Assembly (NCBI RefSeq): GCF_964204645.1
Contig: NC_134030.1
Location: 7,564,278-7,628,277, forward strand
Direction: 5' to 3'
Source: Tubulanus polymorphus
Lineage: Eukaryota; Nemertea; Palaeonemertea; Tubulaniformes; Tubulanidae
DNA length: 64,000 bases
The position numbers were made by a program, and so were the translations under genes. How positions within the stretch are numbered: the first letter of the stretch is position 1; each line of letters opens with the position of its first letter. This document shows, in pieces, positions 14,101 through 29,100 of the stretch. The notes beneath the pieces were generated by a model, which had not been told where the DNA came from, made no database searches, and worked only from the letters and a program-made list of their open reading frames with translations.

Positions 14101-17100
14101 GCTCAACAATCGATATACCTAGGTATCAAGTATCTGCACACACTTTTTAAATGCGTTAAAATATAAACGATTTGGCAGAAACCCAACGCGTGAAGTGCTT
14201 TCCTCTTGTTGTGGTTATAATCAATATGAAGATTGTGCAACTGGGCATTTGCTGCTAACTATGTACAATCTTCTTACATTCAAAGGCATTCTTCTAGATT
14301 CAAAGGCATTTATGGCTTTTGTAACATATGGAGTGCAGGGAGTTAGAGAATATGTCGTAATATCAGGTATTCACAGAAATGTGTATCTCATCTCGAATCT
14401 CAGTTTCTACATCGAGCCGTATAATCCTACCTCTATTTGATCAATGGATTTGCCTTGCAAAAGACTGCTTAGATCTCCGGCACCTTCGCTCGATACGGAA
14501 ACGTCACTGTTGCCATGTCGCGGCGACCGGTGTAACCGCGGTGATCGCGACGGCGAACCGTGTTGTAGGCGGTGCAGTCGCGGAGACGTAGCCGGCGATT
14601 TCGGAATGTTTACTTTCAGTTCGTTCATGACTTCCAGTTTGTCTTTCGGAGGACGATGAACGACGGCCTGCGTTCGAATCTGAAAAAACAATTTAAGGGA
14701 TATGGTTGTTTCGCCCACAATATAAATTCAACAAACAGTTCTTATAATTTACGGTCTGACGTTTCGGGAGGATTACTTCCAACCATCTTCAGAGATTTAT
14801 TTGAAAATACGATTCAAATAATTATTTTCAAATATAAATCTCTGAAGATGGGTGGAAGTTATCCTCTGAAACTTCAGAACAAAAGGAATAAGTTTGTTGA
14901 ATTTATATCATGGGTGAAACAACTATATATCGAGATTGAAAATAGTCTCAACTATCTACAATAAAAGGGATCTTCGAAGAGCACAATCTTTTTGAATAAC
15001 AATGGAGCTATAATTTACATCAATGCGCAGAGACCCATTCAATTTACAATTCTAAATGCTACATAATACTGATTCAAGTCAAGACACAAAAATCTGCCTG
15101 AATAAAAAGCTCTGAATAAGCGGTCACGCATAATTAATTAGATCGACAACAATTTCCCTTTTTCTGAGGGTTTTTATGGATGAGTTGCGTTCGTGGTATG
15201 GATTTTCTCTTGATTACACACAGCAAGGGAAATATTCAATTGATGACTTGTGGGGTTTTAATATTGACACAGGATCAGCTAGCCGTATTCACAATAGTCG
15301 GCTGAATGCACTGTGCATGCTTCATTAACTATTGCTGCCTTCTAAAGCCCCTATGACATCATCAAATAACCTACAAGCTCAGATTGGAAGATTTCTAAGC
15401 CATGTATCTGGAAGTGTCTATTGATCGAATCGAGTTGTTTTGGGATGCAGCTGCAATCTTTAAAGGAAGGGTCTATTCAATAACGAAAGTACTTACCTGA
15501 GATGGCGACTTCGGTGGTGCATCGCTGGCTACGGGAACGATGATATGACAGTCGGTACTTGTTGAAGCAGTGGCGCCCTCTTTTGTTTCATTATTCCGAT
15601 GCGATTTAGTTTTCTCCGTTTTTGGTTCAGGCACCGCATCCTGAGTGGTGACCGATTTAGCATTACGGCGGTCGACCGATCCGAATGCCCGCTGTCCCAT
15701 CAACGGCGATTTGGGTATCTTATGCCCTTGTAGGTCCGACTGTCGAAACGACTGATGATGAACTTCGACTTGAGTTTTATTACCGTCTTTAAGTTTTTGC
15801 GACAAAGACGCGATATGTTTGTGTTCGGATTCGGGCGTCGGCGTAGATTTCGTGTCGGCTATCGCCGCGTCGCAGCCGCCGTTATTGAAATCAGACGAAA
15901 TGTTCGTCGGTCGACGTTTAATCGTGCCCGAATCCGAACTACCGAATTCGTCATCCTCAGACGCCGACGACGTTGACCCTTGCCGACGATGTTTGAACTC
16001 GAAAACGGTGCCGTCTTTATTCGTCAAACTCGGAGAACCGACTTTGTTAAACGAGCCGTTGGTTTTGATTGTTGTCTTCGTCCTACGCTCGAGTGAATTC
16101 GCGATATCCGATTTTTCTTCGTGCACGGCTGCGTTCCGCGCGATGATCTCAGACGGCGGTTGTTGTCGCTGCGGCTGTTGTTGTGTTTCTTTTCGACCCA
16201 TCGTTTTTTCGTATTCAGCGCACATGTTCAATATCTCTTCGAGGCGTTGCTTTTCCGCTCTCTCGAGTTCCTGTTCGTGTTTTCGCGCACGGACGATCAC
16301 GCGGTGTTTCTCCGACAAATCAATCTGACTCGACGTCAGCTCTGCGGGATCCAGACCGATAACGGAACTGCGACTCATTTCCAATTCATCCACCGAACTG
16401 TAACTGCTGTCAGCGCTTTCGACGTCACCGTTATTGCGTCTGTCTATTAAGGTCACTTGATTTTCAGTAGTTTGAGGCGACGGTACGTCTGGCTCCGGTT
16501 TTAATTCATCAACCGTTGACACGTGATCCGTAGAAGTCTCTAGTTTACGTTCTTGTTTCGCCTCTGCGGGAAGCTCGGGCAAAGCTGTGTTCTTCGTTTT
16601 TGAATGTTTGGCTTGGCCTTTCATTTCATGACTTTTACCTAAACTCAGATTCTGATTGGTAAGATTAGGTTTCGGTTTTAACGGGGGAGGAGCGGGAGCG
16701 GATTTACTTTTGTCTTTCGACTCCTTCGAATTAGGCAGCTTGGGTAATGGGCGCGAACTGATTTCGGAAATGTCTTCCGTCGGTAGAGGCGGTAACTTTC
16801 GAGTTGGCGACGTCATTTGCTTTCGTGCCGGTGATTCTGGCAACTGACGAGTCAGCGATATGACTCTTAGCTGAATGTCATCGCTCGGAACGTCGGGTAG
16901 TTTCCTCGTAGGTGATTTCACCTTCGGCGACGGCACGGAATCGTAATCAGACTCGAGGCATTGTTGCACGTCACTGACGGGTGATATGGGAACGGCGTGT
17001 TTTGGCACAGGCGGCGGCACAGGCGACGCGCTCAAATTTTTTCGCGTTTGATGATTGTCTTTCGAACTTTTTCGCGAACTGTCCGTGCTGTGAACGGAGC

Positions 17101-20100
17101 TCGTACTGCTCGTAATCGAGTTCAACGATGTTAAACTACTGGAAGTGCTATGCGGATTGTCGCCGTTCGACGTTATGGAACTATTATTGCGTGCGTTCGA
17201 TGAACTCGACTCGGGTCTTGCTTGCGGCGCGTTGTTAACCGATGGCGACGGCGTGCGAGGCCCTTCGACTATACCACACATCGACACCCGCGTTACAGCA
17301 GTATTTCTCGTGAACAGTTTTTCGCCGCTGTGTTTTGCATATAAATCACCAGAAGATGCGTCCGTACAAACCTGTTGTTGCTGACCGAGGTCTTGATTAT
17401 TTTCACTAACAATAGAACTACCACGCGATTCCGATGACGAATTTGTATTTTTCGGAGACTTTTGCGAATTACTGGGACACACATTTTGCGGCGTTTCTAA
17501 ATTCGCAGATGAGCCTCGCTCTAGAATTTTAGAATCAACTGAATGCGATGGTGATTTGGCACCGACTTCCAATAATCTTTTTGTACCCGACGATTTATCC
17601 TCGATTTGCGGGGCCGTTCTACTACGTTCGCTGGCTTCCCACGGTTTAACGCCCTCTGGTGGAGTATCCGGCCCGTTCATCAGACTGTTCAGCGGACTGT
17701 GTTTTATAATAGCCATCTCTTTTTCCACAGACCGCCGCGGCGACGGATCGCGTTGCATCATCGAGTCTTTTGTTTTCATCCACTGTTCGAAGCGCGATAC
17801 TTTATCGGTAAAACCGACGTTTTCCAAACTATCACGATGCACAATAAAACCGATATCGGCCCCTGTTAACTGTTCTCCGTACGCTGCTTTCACATCTAAA
17901 CGCGGACTCGCTCTGTTATCGCTATTACTACTAGGCACATTGTTGTGAATTATCACTTTTGTTTGGTTTGTGGATTCAAAAACGTTATCACCTACATTAT
18001 GAGCACCAGCTTTAGACTCCGGCTGATTTTCAGTTGCATTTTTCGATAAAGCGACTGTCCCGACGAATTCAGATTGCGTTTTAGCACCTTTCGTAATCAT
18101 CGACGGAGACAAAGGTCCATTTTCAGCGATTGCCGGTTTTCGATCGGCTTCATCGGCAATCTCTTCTAGTTTTTGTATTTCTCGACGTTGATTCGCGTTA
18201 TTGGACAATTCTAAAAAACAAAAATCAATACATCATCAGAAATGTCGCTGAAATATTTTCATCTAACCCAGCATCAATCGATGAGAACAATTTGTTCAAA
18301 AATTGTTAAAAAGTAGGACAGTAAATCTGCAATTAATATTTTTTGAAACCGCTGCATGGTTTCAATGATTTTAAACCAGTGCATACTAAGCATGCGACCA
18401 CTTCATAGTTCAAGATACCGTTATTGCAATGTCATGTTCAAATAGACGCTGTTTTTACAGGTACAACAACAGTTTGCACAGCCTAAAACACTTGGTTAAT
18501 GGAAATCGAAGCTATTTAAACCTCGATGTGTATTTCTGAACATTTCGCCGTTAACATGGAAACTATTGGCCGATTCCGTAATGATTCATTAATCATGGCG
18601 TCTTAATTCGATTCGCCGTCCCCGCCGTCGTAGAAGTTGATTGGCACGGCTTGGTTTATCGCAACTGAAATTCAAAACTCCTAAGAGTAAAGTAACCGGG
18701 CAGACGGAATAGCGATGATTTCTTTCAGTTTCAGGCAATTAACGAAGACGACTTTGATGTCGATCGTCTGAAGTGAAAATCGAAACTAAACACAGGTCGG
18801 TTTTACCGTAGGCAAGGCAGATGAATAAATCTCAATTAACTTCTTCATATTCCCTCATTACTCCGCTAGAAATGGCAAACGCGTAGGGGATGGAATCACG
18901 GCATATTGAATCGGAAATCATCTATTTGATAGGTTAGAAATGTACGAGCAGATCTCTGAAGTACCATCATACAATATATCCTGAAAACCGTAGAAAATTA
19001 CTCGGCCGAAAATTATAGACCCGAAATTGAACCACAGCCCTGAGATCGTATCAAAGAATGATGGTTTATTAATATTTGCCCGAGCGACTCTTCGCTGTCT
19101 TCTATCAATGATATTAAAACCTCATATCAACCAACGACCAATTTATCGAGGTAGGGCTGCATAAATACTTCGAGATTCTCTTCGGAGTAGTAATGACGAA
19201 AGTGATTCGCTTCAACTAGTCGAAACAGCGCTGCTCAAATAAAAACCGTACGCAAAAGTGAAATCGTTGAGTAGGTTACTGCTTATATCTTCCAACTTAA
19301 CCCCTTTGATTGATATTAGCTGATACAGCAAATACTCTTGCTGTCTGCATCCCTCAGACATAGAGGTACATACGGATTCCTTCGGGTTACGATTCACAAA
19401 AACTGTCTGAGCTTAAAAATGCTTGATGAGTTTTGTATCAATAGTATTTACGGACTAAAGGTGATAAACAGGACAAACATCTCAAGAATCCTGAGTCTAG
19501 ACTTAATTTCAGGGTTCCAATTCGTTTTGAAATCTAATCAAAACTAGTTATGCCCATTGGCCTAAAATACCACCTGCAATACACTCTCCCCCAGGATGCC
19601 ATGGACTACATATCTGCTACAAATAATTGCAAAAATCTGCTTCATTTAGAAGTAAATCCAAAACCGTCTCTTTTTCACATATTCAGCGTCTCCTGGTGGC
19701 CAAATGAAAAATCATGTGACCTTGAAAAATTGCACAGGAGCATATCAATCCATGGGCTGCATATCTGCAACATATCTTGAAATATGTTTCATTTGCGATG
19801 TGATTTGAAATTGTCACTTTTTCGAACTGGTGGCCACATGGAATATCATGTGACCTTAAAGCTTTGCCCAGCTTATCATTCTACCAACTTTATGTCTGCA
19901 ACACATCCTCATTATCAAACCTGCTTCATTTAGAAGTTTATCTGACATCATGTTTTTCATGTATTAATCGTCCAAGAAAACAAATATAGCTGCCAGTCAG
20001 CCATCTTGGATCCAGCCACAAAATAAAACGCAGGTGCACAAGTACATATCAAAACAAACGTGTGTGTAAAGTTACAAGAAGAGAGCTGGTAGTTTAGGAT

Positions 20101-23100
20101 ACCTCCGGACACGATCGTGTCCAAGGATGGAGGACATATGAGCTGACACAAGTTTACCCATACACTTCATTGCAGGGAGTTTAATTGTCGCCCACCAGGA
20201 AGACAAATCTAATTCACAACTGGTGAACTGACTTGAACATATCAAAAACTAATAGAATAGTTATCTATTTAATTTTGCGAAATTCCACATTTTATTTTAA
20301 GACTGGTGAAATGTCATCCGCTAATCCTGACGCGACGGCTGTAATCATGCTGACGCCAAAAATGATAAATACGTATTTGATACGTTTTCACATCATACAG
20401 CGACGACGGCCGATACGTAATCGCATTCCATGATCATTCACGTTCTATAAAGAAAGCTTAAACACGCCTCTGCGAATAACTATCGATTTCGAATCGGTTT
20501 TAAAATCCCGACAACGTTGACAACTATAACGCAAAGCGATTCGAACGAATGGCAATGTTCTCTCAATCGGTTAGGTTGGAATTGAATAAATGTGATACGT
20601 CACCGGCCGCGAATGACGAAGGAAATTATTCCTCGTCGTAAACAGATTTCCGGCAAAAAACTAACGCATTTAAAAGCAAAACCATCTGCTTTCCGCTCGA
20701 ACAATTTTCGCTCGCGGCGAAGACATCGTTTCGCCATTTTCCGGGTATCAGTTACGAGAGAGCGCGGCAATGTCTATACACGGGCGCTCGATCCCTTTGT
20801 ACGCAGTGTGAAGAAACTTCCTGAGTGTCACTATATACAGGATATTGGCTATGAAGTTATAAAACGGTAATGAACCTGGCGCGTCTTTTGATGCCTACGA
20901 GTCGTCAAGTAATACGGTTGAAGTTTGCGGCGACAACCGAAGGCAACAAATTCGATATTACTAGAAGCTAGTTTTTCAAGACCATATCTTGGCAGTCGAA
21001 AAATACTGCTAATTGGAAAGGCTTCGCTGCTTACGACTTTCCCGCTTCTTGCATTACGTACGAGCCTTAACTAACTTCGCCGATCAGAAAAAGACGATGC
21101 ATCAAAGAGACCAATTTTTATCGACGACGATGGATGAAAAAGTCTATCACTGGGAAAACAGATATGAATCGGTATAACCGCGCTGCCGCCGGAAATAGAA
21201 TCGCGACGTTCCACGAGGCCGGGTCGCCACCGTATCTTGATATTTCCTTCCGGCTCCCGCAATACAGACCCTACCGACGAGCACAATTGGGAAATTTCAC
21301 GGCCTATTACTGTTGACCTATCGTGAGAATAATTCATACAAATGAATGCCGCCGTCGACGTCGTAACGCGGGTGCATAGTTTACAGCTCGTCGGTAGCGT
21401 GGGTTCGGTACGTTTGAATCCCCCGATGATGCAGAAGTTAGCATTTATCAGACGTATGGCGTGTCACCTGAAGATGATAGATCACAGCATCTCCAGGGGG
21501 ATGCAAATACCGTTTTCCGACGCAGGTCCCGCACAACCGGAGCAGGAAATAAAATGACTTCCTCGAACGAACCCGACGCGACCATTTTATAATGAGAGCC
21601 TCTTCCATAACGTTAACTTACTTAATTCAGTTCCTGGCCATCCATCAGGTTATAAAGGTGATGCTAGATCTTGCCAGTAACACAACAACGAATACCAAAT
21701 GAGGCAGATGTCGTGGATAAACTATAATTGGAAAAACCCGGGCTAAAATAAAACAGGAGTTATGATTGGCTAATAACGGCATCATCTAAGGCGCGCATGT
21801 AGCTGCACGTTCAGGCTAGTGTGGCAGGGTTTCATAGCATCAGGTTCGAATCCCCGCCGAGGGAGGATGCTATATCGCATGCCTTGGGCTGAAAGTTACC
21901 CCACTCATGGCTAGAGTGGCCTCAAAAGATTGCATCCCAGTCAAAATTGACTTATACAGCACACGTGTTCTCTAGACTTTCTGCCCCACGAGACCAAACT
22001 ATGTTGAGCAGAACGCTTACAATTGATGAGAAATAATTCATTCCTCAGACAAACCTAAACACACTATTCGAATAGAAAATTGGGTATCGTCATCGTCCGT
22101 AATGGAATTTGTGTCATGTGATACGCGGTACAGTTTCACGCCAGATTTTCTGAAAAATTAATTATCTCTCGAACCGCGCGACGACTGTAAATCGCATAAC
22201 GAGAAACTTTTCAATTATTCGTCTCGCGCAACGAAAAAAACTTTTATTTAATCAAACGTAACGCTAAGTGGCTTTGTCACTTAAACACGCGAGATAATGT
22301 GGTGACACCCGGAAGCGCGAGGGGGAACTTCGATTCATTATATTCGCTGTCTCCAGCCGCGGGCCCGTAAATTCGTCGCTTAAAAATTAACGATTCAAAG
22401 TTGCCATTTTGTAAAGAGGAACATACATGCTTTATGGATTTCTCCTCGGGGTAGTACGATAGTTACTTAATGTCTGGGATGGCTTTTGCTCGATTTGGCT
22501 TGTGACTTTTTATATAGGCTTTATAGAGAATGGTTGCACTTCAATAATGCAACGTTTTCAATATCGCCCAAAGAAACAGCTGATTTAACTGAAAAACAAA
22601 GTAGAATTTCGTACTCGGTTCATGAAGACTGGCGATGGTGAAACACACGACCTAACGTTGCTCTTGGTATCTCATGTTGTATAAGTGATTGATCAGCCTG
22701 ATAAGGACAATATCGCTAATTGCGCGGATGAACTTTTATCACATTTCCTGAAATTCCCTTCAACAGAAACGCCTACTGAATAACGCCGTCATCAGCTATA
22801 ACCTACATGTCAGTCCGATGAAAAAGAAATGCTTAAGCCGACTAATTGGGCTGCAAACCTATCGACATTAACAAGTTGACAACAAGCTACGTTCAAAAAT
22901 GCATGCACTGAAAAGTAAGTGGTGACAAATTGGAGAAGGTTTCAGAAAGTAATGCAACACATCCTAATAAACCATATCTGACATTTCGAAAGAGGCCAAA
23001 TCCGACACGCGTTATCTGTATATCCTTTTGAAAATCATAACTCGCAATTCCGGCCGACGTTTTAGTATACCGTTTACTACAGGTATGTTCTGATGTCCTC

Positions 23101-26100
23101 ATAACCCGAAAAGCAATATAGATAACGATAAATACCGATCAATAACTATCGAAGTGATTATAAATTGAACGCCGCAAACAGTATTGATAACTGATAAGTG
23201 AGAGCGGCAAGCGGGAATGCGACTAGCAGATCTGTCAGACACTCTCTCCACCTCCTCCTCACGCGCCGTTTGCTCTATATTCAATTTCTTTATATCGATC
23301 GTTTATTGCTTCGGATGACGATTATTGAGAATTGCGATTTTCAATTCATTCAATCATTCACTTTCGTATTCGATTTATTCGGCGGCGAATTAGAATGCGA
23401 CCCGCAGCGTGCGCGCAGCCCGCTAAGCCCGGCGGGAGCATTGTCTCGTCCGTTATTAGCATCTCAATGATCGCATATTCGGAGTCGATGCTATGAAAAC
23501 GCGGTTACCCAGATCCGAGACAACAGCGTCTCAAACAGTTGGGATATAAACGCATAATCCACATCACTCGTGACTATTCAAACTATTCATCCAAGACAGA
23601 ATTCATTATTCAAAGTGTATGCATTTATACATTTAGAAACACAGCCAGTGGCTCAACGATTGGTTTATATTGATGGATCAGACCAGAATCGGAATTCGAA
23701 CTGATCCAGATTTCCGAAAAGTAGATTCGTTAGCCTAATTCGATTTTTTTCATTTTTTTCATTCTATCATTTTTAACAATCTGGTTTGCCTTGTGCATAA
23801 ATTCTCCCCAAATCATCATTTATGGCTCTCTTGGCCAAGTTTGCCTTGCACGCTTTTCGTTCATATCTTCGACAGATATCCACGCGATCATTAGCTAATT
23901 TCAAAGGCAGCAAAAACATCCAATGCATATTGAAAAAAATTAATCGCTCTTATATCTCAATCCGTCCGCGTGGATTTAGTCTGATGTCCGTTAACCTTCT
24001 TGATCAATCATACGATGAATATCCGTCGTTATTTGTATTTTATTGATTATGTTTGATGGTAGACTGAACGATATTCGTGCCAATTGCTCGGTATTCGCCG
24101 AGGATCACGATTCCGGAGCTGCCTCCACTTATAGTTGCGTGGATGGTGAAGATAGTCAGCAATGATCTGCTGCGCCATTATTCAGATGAATGTTGTTACA
24201 CGGCATCGTTTGTGGGTGGTGTATGCGGGGGTGTATCATAGGGGGAAGGGGGTGGGTGGGTTTGTGGTGTTGCGGGGGAGTGAACACCTGTCCTGAAAGT
24301 GACCTCTTCAAACTTGACGCAGTCATCGGCTGAGTGCGCGAGATTATACCGGACATTATCAATCGAGTCATTTATCTAGGGGCGTGGGTGCTGCGTTAGA
24401 GCTGCTATAAATAATTCACAATACTGCAGTGCACTGAGATTTAAAAAGGTCGCGAGAGGCTTTATCAATTATCAACCGCATCCGATTGTGGTTAGTCCCC
24501 GGGTGAGGTGGCGTGGAGCGCCGAGCGGTAGCCCGCAGCGACTGTAACGACGACGACAGTCATTAATGAAGTAAAGCTATGTTTTATTCAGTAGGGTGCA
24601 CACCATTCTCTATACCCATACGTGTTATATACAACAGGTCATTAACGAGTTAACTGTCATCAATTTCATCACAAGCAAGTGTCTCCCGACCAAACAGCAA
24701 ATGTATATAACATATCACTAAGCGAAACGAGAATAACCAAGTAGCATCGATAACTGAACATGACAAACCTGACAAACCGTCAGTTTCGGCACATGAATGT
24801 ATTGCGTTTATCCAGCTATTATTATGTACGAATCAATTGCTTGTTGAGGCCGTTAAAGAAACAGTTCATAAAGTATGTTTATATTTCTGGTTGGAAATTT
24901 GACATTTCATTGTAAATAACTTTGAAAACATGAGCACATAGAGGAGGGTTGAAATCAACTATTGATTATGAGCGGTTTGATACCAAAGATACCAATGAAA
25001 TAATAACAATAATAAAAATAATGATAATAATAATAATAAGTGCTTGTATAGCATTTTTCCATAGAAAGTATGCACAAAGCGTTCATCTCTCCAACAGGTG
25101 CCATTAAAAAACTTTTTAACTGTGTTTCAAAACTGTCAGGGGATGGAGAAATTCTAACTAAGGTTGCTGAACTATTTCAGTTTTTGGCCGGAAACAGTTA
25201 GTGCAATTCACAACAAATGAGATTGAATCTTGTAGATCTCGTAGATCGGGTTTGTGTAACAGAGTTCTGCAAATACTGATGCGCTTAACACATTGAAGCA
25301 CATTGAAGGAGAGCACATTGAACCCAAATACTGGTTCATCATTTTATTATCGAATCATGCGTATATAATAACATGTGTTTTAAACAGATACCGCATAGCT
25401 TTTCATTGGTTCATCAGTGTATATCGAATATTGAAAAAAAATATATATCATTTCGCTGTGCATGTCAATTACGTAAATTCATTTTTCAGTTACTACGCGA
25501 TGTTTTGCGCGAGGAAATAATGACAAAAAAACTCCCCTCCATATATCCACGATGAAGAACGGCATTACCGAACGAAACATGAAAATCGATGAAAGACGAT
25601 CGCTACGTAGGCTCCTTCAACCAGCGTCCTATATCGGGGAAAGGCTCTGATATCAGTCGGGCAGATCTCAGGGAGAAGCGTTCATCAATATTTGCTATTA
25701 CAAGGTCGAGACGTGTTGCAACCGATCGATGGTTCGCTCTTGATGGAAATGCGAGTGTTGAATGTAGTGCGACGAAGTGAGGAGATCCTCCAGAGGGGAG
25801 AGGAGAGGGCGCCGAGAGAGAGAGAGGAGACGGGGAGGAAAGGCATATACAAGGACTCATCACATTACACATCATCGTCGATAGATGCACGGCAGTAGTT
25901 TCATTCGGGTGACACATCATCAATACAGAATGCGCTAAATAATTCAACCTCGTCTCACTTCAGTTATCGGAGTACTTACATCGATATAAAACTTATTAAC
26001 ATTACAGCTTAAGTCGAAACCCAATTCGATTAATTTTGACGAGGAGCTCACAATGTTCATAGAACTATGGCCAAAAACTCAAAAAGATCTGTGTAGCTGC

Positions 26101-29100
26101 TGATACAGAGTAATGATAGATAGTAACTAGTTTTAACTGCTTTTTGGTAAGTTTTCTTCTGGTACAGTGTAAGAACTTTACTGTAAACTTAATACAAGTC
26201 ATAGGCGACAACAGTTCTCGGGCTCAGGCTTAAACTCTGCCATTCCCATGTCATCTTCAAGGCCATGTTGCTGAAAAACAGTTTTTGTGCCTAGTTCTGC
26301 CACAAGATGGCGCACTGGGCCCATTCTTTGCACTGCATAACTAGACCCCATACTCACATTGTATCCAAGTTTCATCAAGAACGACCCACTATCAACAAAT
26401 CAATGAAAGACAAATACCCAGACCCACAGACAGACAGTAAGAGAATAAGGGTCTCATGAAAGCCCATGGATACTTGCCCTTTTCATTTCTTTGTGATCAA
26501 GTCAAAGTCTGCCTCTGGATTCCACCGCTGAATATCAACTAATGTTTAGAAAGTGAATCCCAACAATGGAACTTCCATGAATGTTGCCTGACCTTGGGAA
26601 AGAATATCCGACTAAAACCACCTACTCACTCACTGTAGTCGTGGCCTTGACTAACATCAAGCATCCTTCTACCATGGATTCTTTTGACAAGCGGCTGTTT
26701 GTATGTGGGCGACGTCAATTAAATGAGTTCATTGATCAAATCAGGCATCAATGCCAGATTGGCTTGACAGCTTCAGTAGATCAGTCTCTTGCAACTGATC
26801 ATCTGATGTATATAAAGGTGTTCATTTTGGTAATCTGATTCGAACTACAGTAATAGATGATCCAAATCAGGATTTTTATATCAATTTGATTTTCTGTTTC
26901 AAAGGTAGGCCTACCTACTGTTAATATTCCAAAGTAGACCTATGTGCCTGAAGACCTTTATCAGCAAGATGCATTTCGTGTAATCAGATTGAAAGTAAAT
27001 TCAACTTTCCATCAACTACCGCATTCGGTATAAAAGTCTTCTTTCTATGTGACAGTCAATATTTCAGCTTTATCAACGCGCTGAACAATATACCACCTGA
27101 GCCGTCTTTGTAGAGATTTCAATAAACCTAGATCGATGAAGGCCCATTTTCTACACGGAATCAGTGGATGGCGTTCGGATTAAGTTATATGAACTCTGGT
27201 TACAAACAAGGCTGACGGAATGCGTGCTTTAGAAAGATTGTACACCATCCAGCCCTCCGTATATGTGGAAGATGGTCTTATTCAATGACTGTGTAATCAG
27301 ATACGAGAAAGTGAGAATTGCACATACCCGATGATGATATCTCTCTCACAGAAAGATTAAATATCCATTCACAAGGTGCACTGCTACATTAATCCCGTTG
27401 ATGCAAAGCGATCAGCGTAGAATGTACCGTAATATAGGCTGCACCGCGTACTACATGCAGCAGCAGAGCAACAGATGCCTGCTACAACAACTCCCATCAT
27501 CCGTAGTCGTCGTTGTTGGTTGTTGCGGTGAATAAATCAATTCAAACCTCAATCGCTGACTGGCGAATCTAATCAAAACTGTATTATAAAGCTGATGAAA
27601 TGTCCTATCTTCTTTCACTCGTGTATCCGCGCAGAAAGGTGGCCGAACATCGCGGTGTCTATAACCGTATCACACCTTTCTCAGTTCACTACCGTTCACG
27701 TTTTCTGGATTTTATACGTTTTTGATTGCCTTGGTGCGCGGCAGCAACAGCGCCGAGAGTATATATACACGCTATAGTAAATTATCTAATAGTTAATATA
27801 GACAGTACAATGAAATATGCCCTGCGGCACAGCTGATTGCATGTAAACATAATACTCTTCAAAATCGATCAAATTCTTATTTTGCGCAATATTCATCTAG
27901 GACATACCGGTAACAGGGCATAACAGATACGTTGTGCGCAATATTCATCTAGGACATAACAGGGCATAACAGATACGTTTCATCTACCATTTCAAAGGCA
28001 AATTTCCATTGGGAGCACAGCTTGCCTTTCTACACTACGACTGCTCCGAAAAAATTGAAACCGAATATGCCGTCATGGAAAATTCTATCAGTATGGAACC
28101 ATGCAAGTAATGGCCAAATCAGTGAAGCTTTATTTTAAACTTATACTTGGAACCCACTATCTAAATGAACCCTTTGAGTCGGTTATACATTTCTCTTTTC
28201 TTTTTTTTCTGTTTGGTGTTTTGCTTCCTATACATTTCCTTATTACTATTTCATAGCAATTTACATAAATCTGTACAATGGTTCCCGCTATGAAAAACCC
28301 TGAAATTAGTCATTTCCATTTCGCAGCTTCATAATTTATACATTTTGTACTGATTTACAGGAAATAAAGTTAATAAAGTAACAACGATAAAGTGTTTTTA
28401 CTCGTCAAGAAATTGTCAGCGTTTCTCAGAAACTGTTGCTATCTTCGCTATGGATCTTTCACCGCATTGACGTGGCTGCACAGACTAATCTAGTGTCAAA
28501 AAATTGTATTGTCGCTCAGTAAGCATCCAGGGCTTATAGTAATAGAAGCTTTCAGAATTATAACACTTGGATAGATGAGAGCACTTCACCCATGTAGCAA
28601 CGAATGTTTCCAGTACATGTGAAATAAAAGCGATTTTATGTGTTCAGTGAAAAGATATATACGGTATACAGCCTTGTGTTATTGAATTTGTGCAAACAAA
28701 AAATTGTACATGGAACTATGTAAAATTGTTAAGTCACATGATCTAAAAGTGCAAACGCGTTGTCATCCACTATTCATAATTGAGGCTATACATGTGTTGT
28801 GGTGACTTTTAGAATACAATTCTTACAACTTTCTCATAAAAAGATTTGCAACATGAATATTTCACAACGAATAACATACTCGACAGATTTAAACTGGATG
28901 GCAATATTGTGTAAGGGGGTGGTGGTCATTATTATTAAGGCCCAAATATATCTTTATCTTTATAACTAGTCATCATGATATGCAGAAGGGAATGTATACA
29001 TGTGCATTAGATGCTACGCTGTGTGTGCATTATTTTCAAATACATATTCAATTGGTGGGCCTATATTATGGATGAACTACACCATGACCATATTCATTTC

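Noticed and set aside
15755-17948. Several plus-strand open frames of 60-169 codons
   Set aside because: They lie opposite the long PHLDB exon and owe their openness to its composition.
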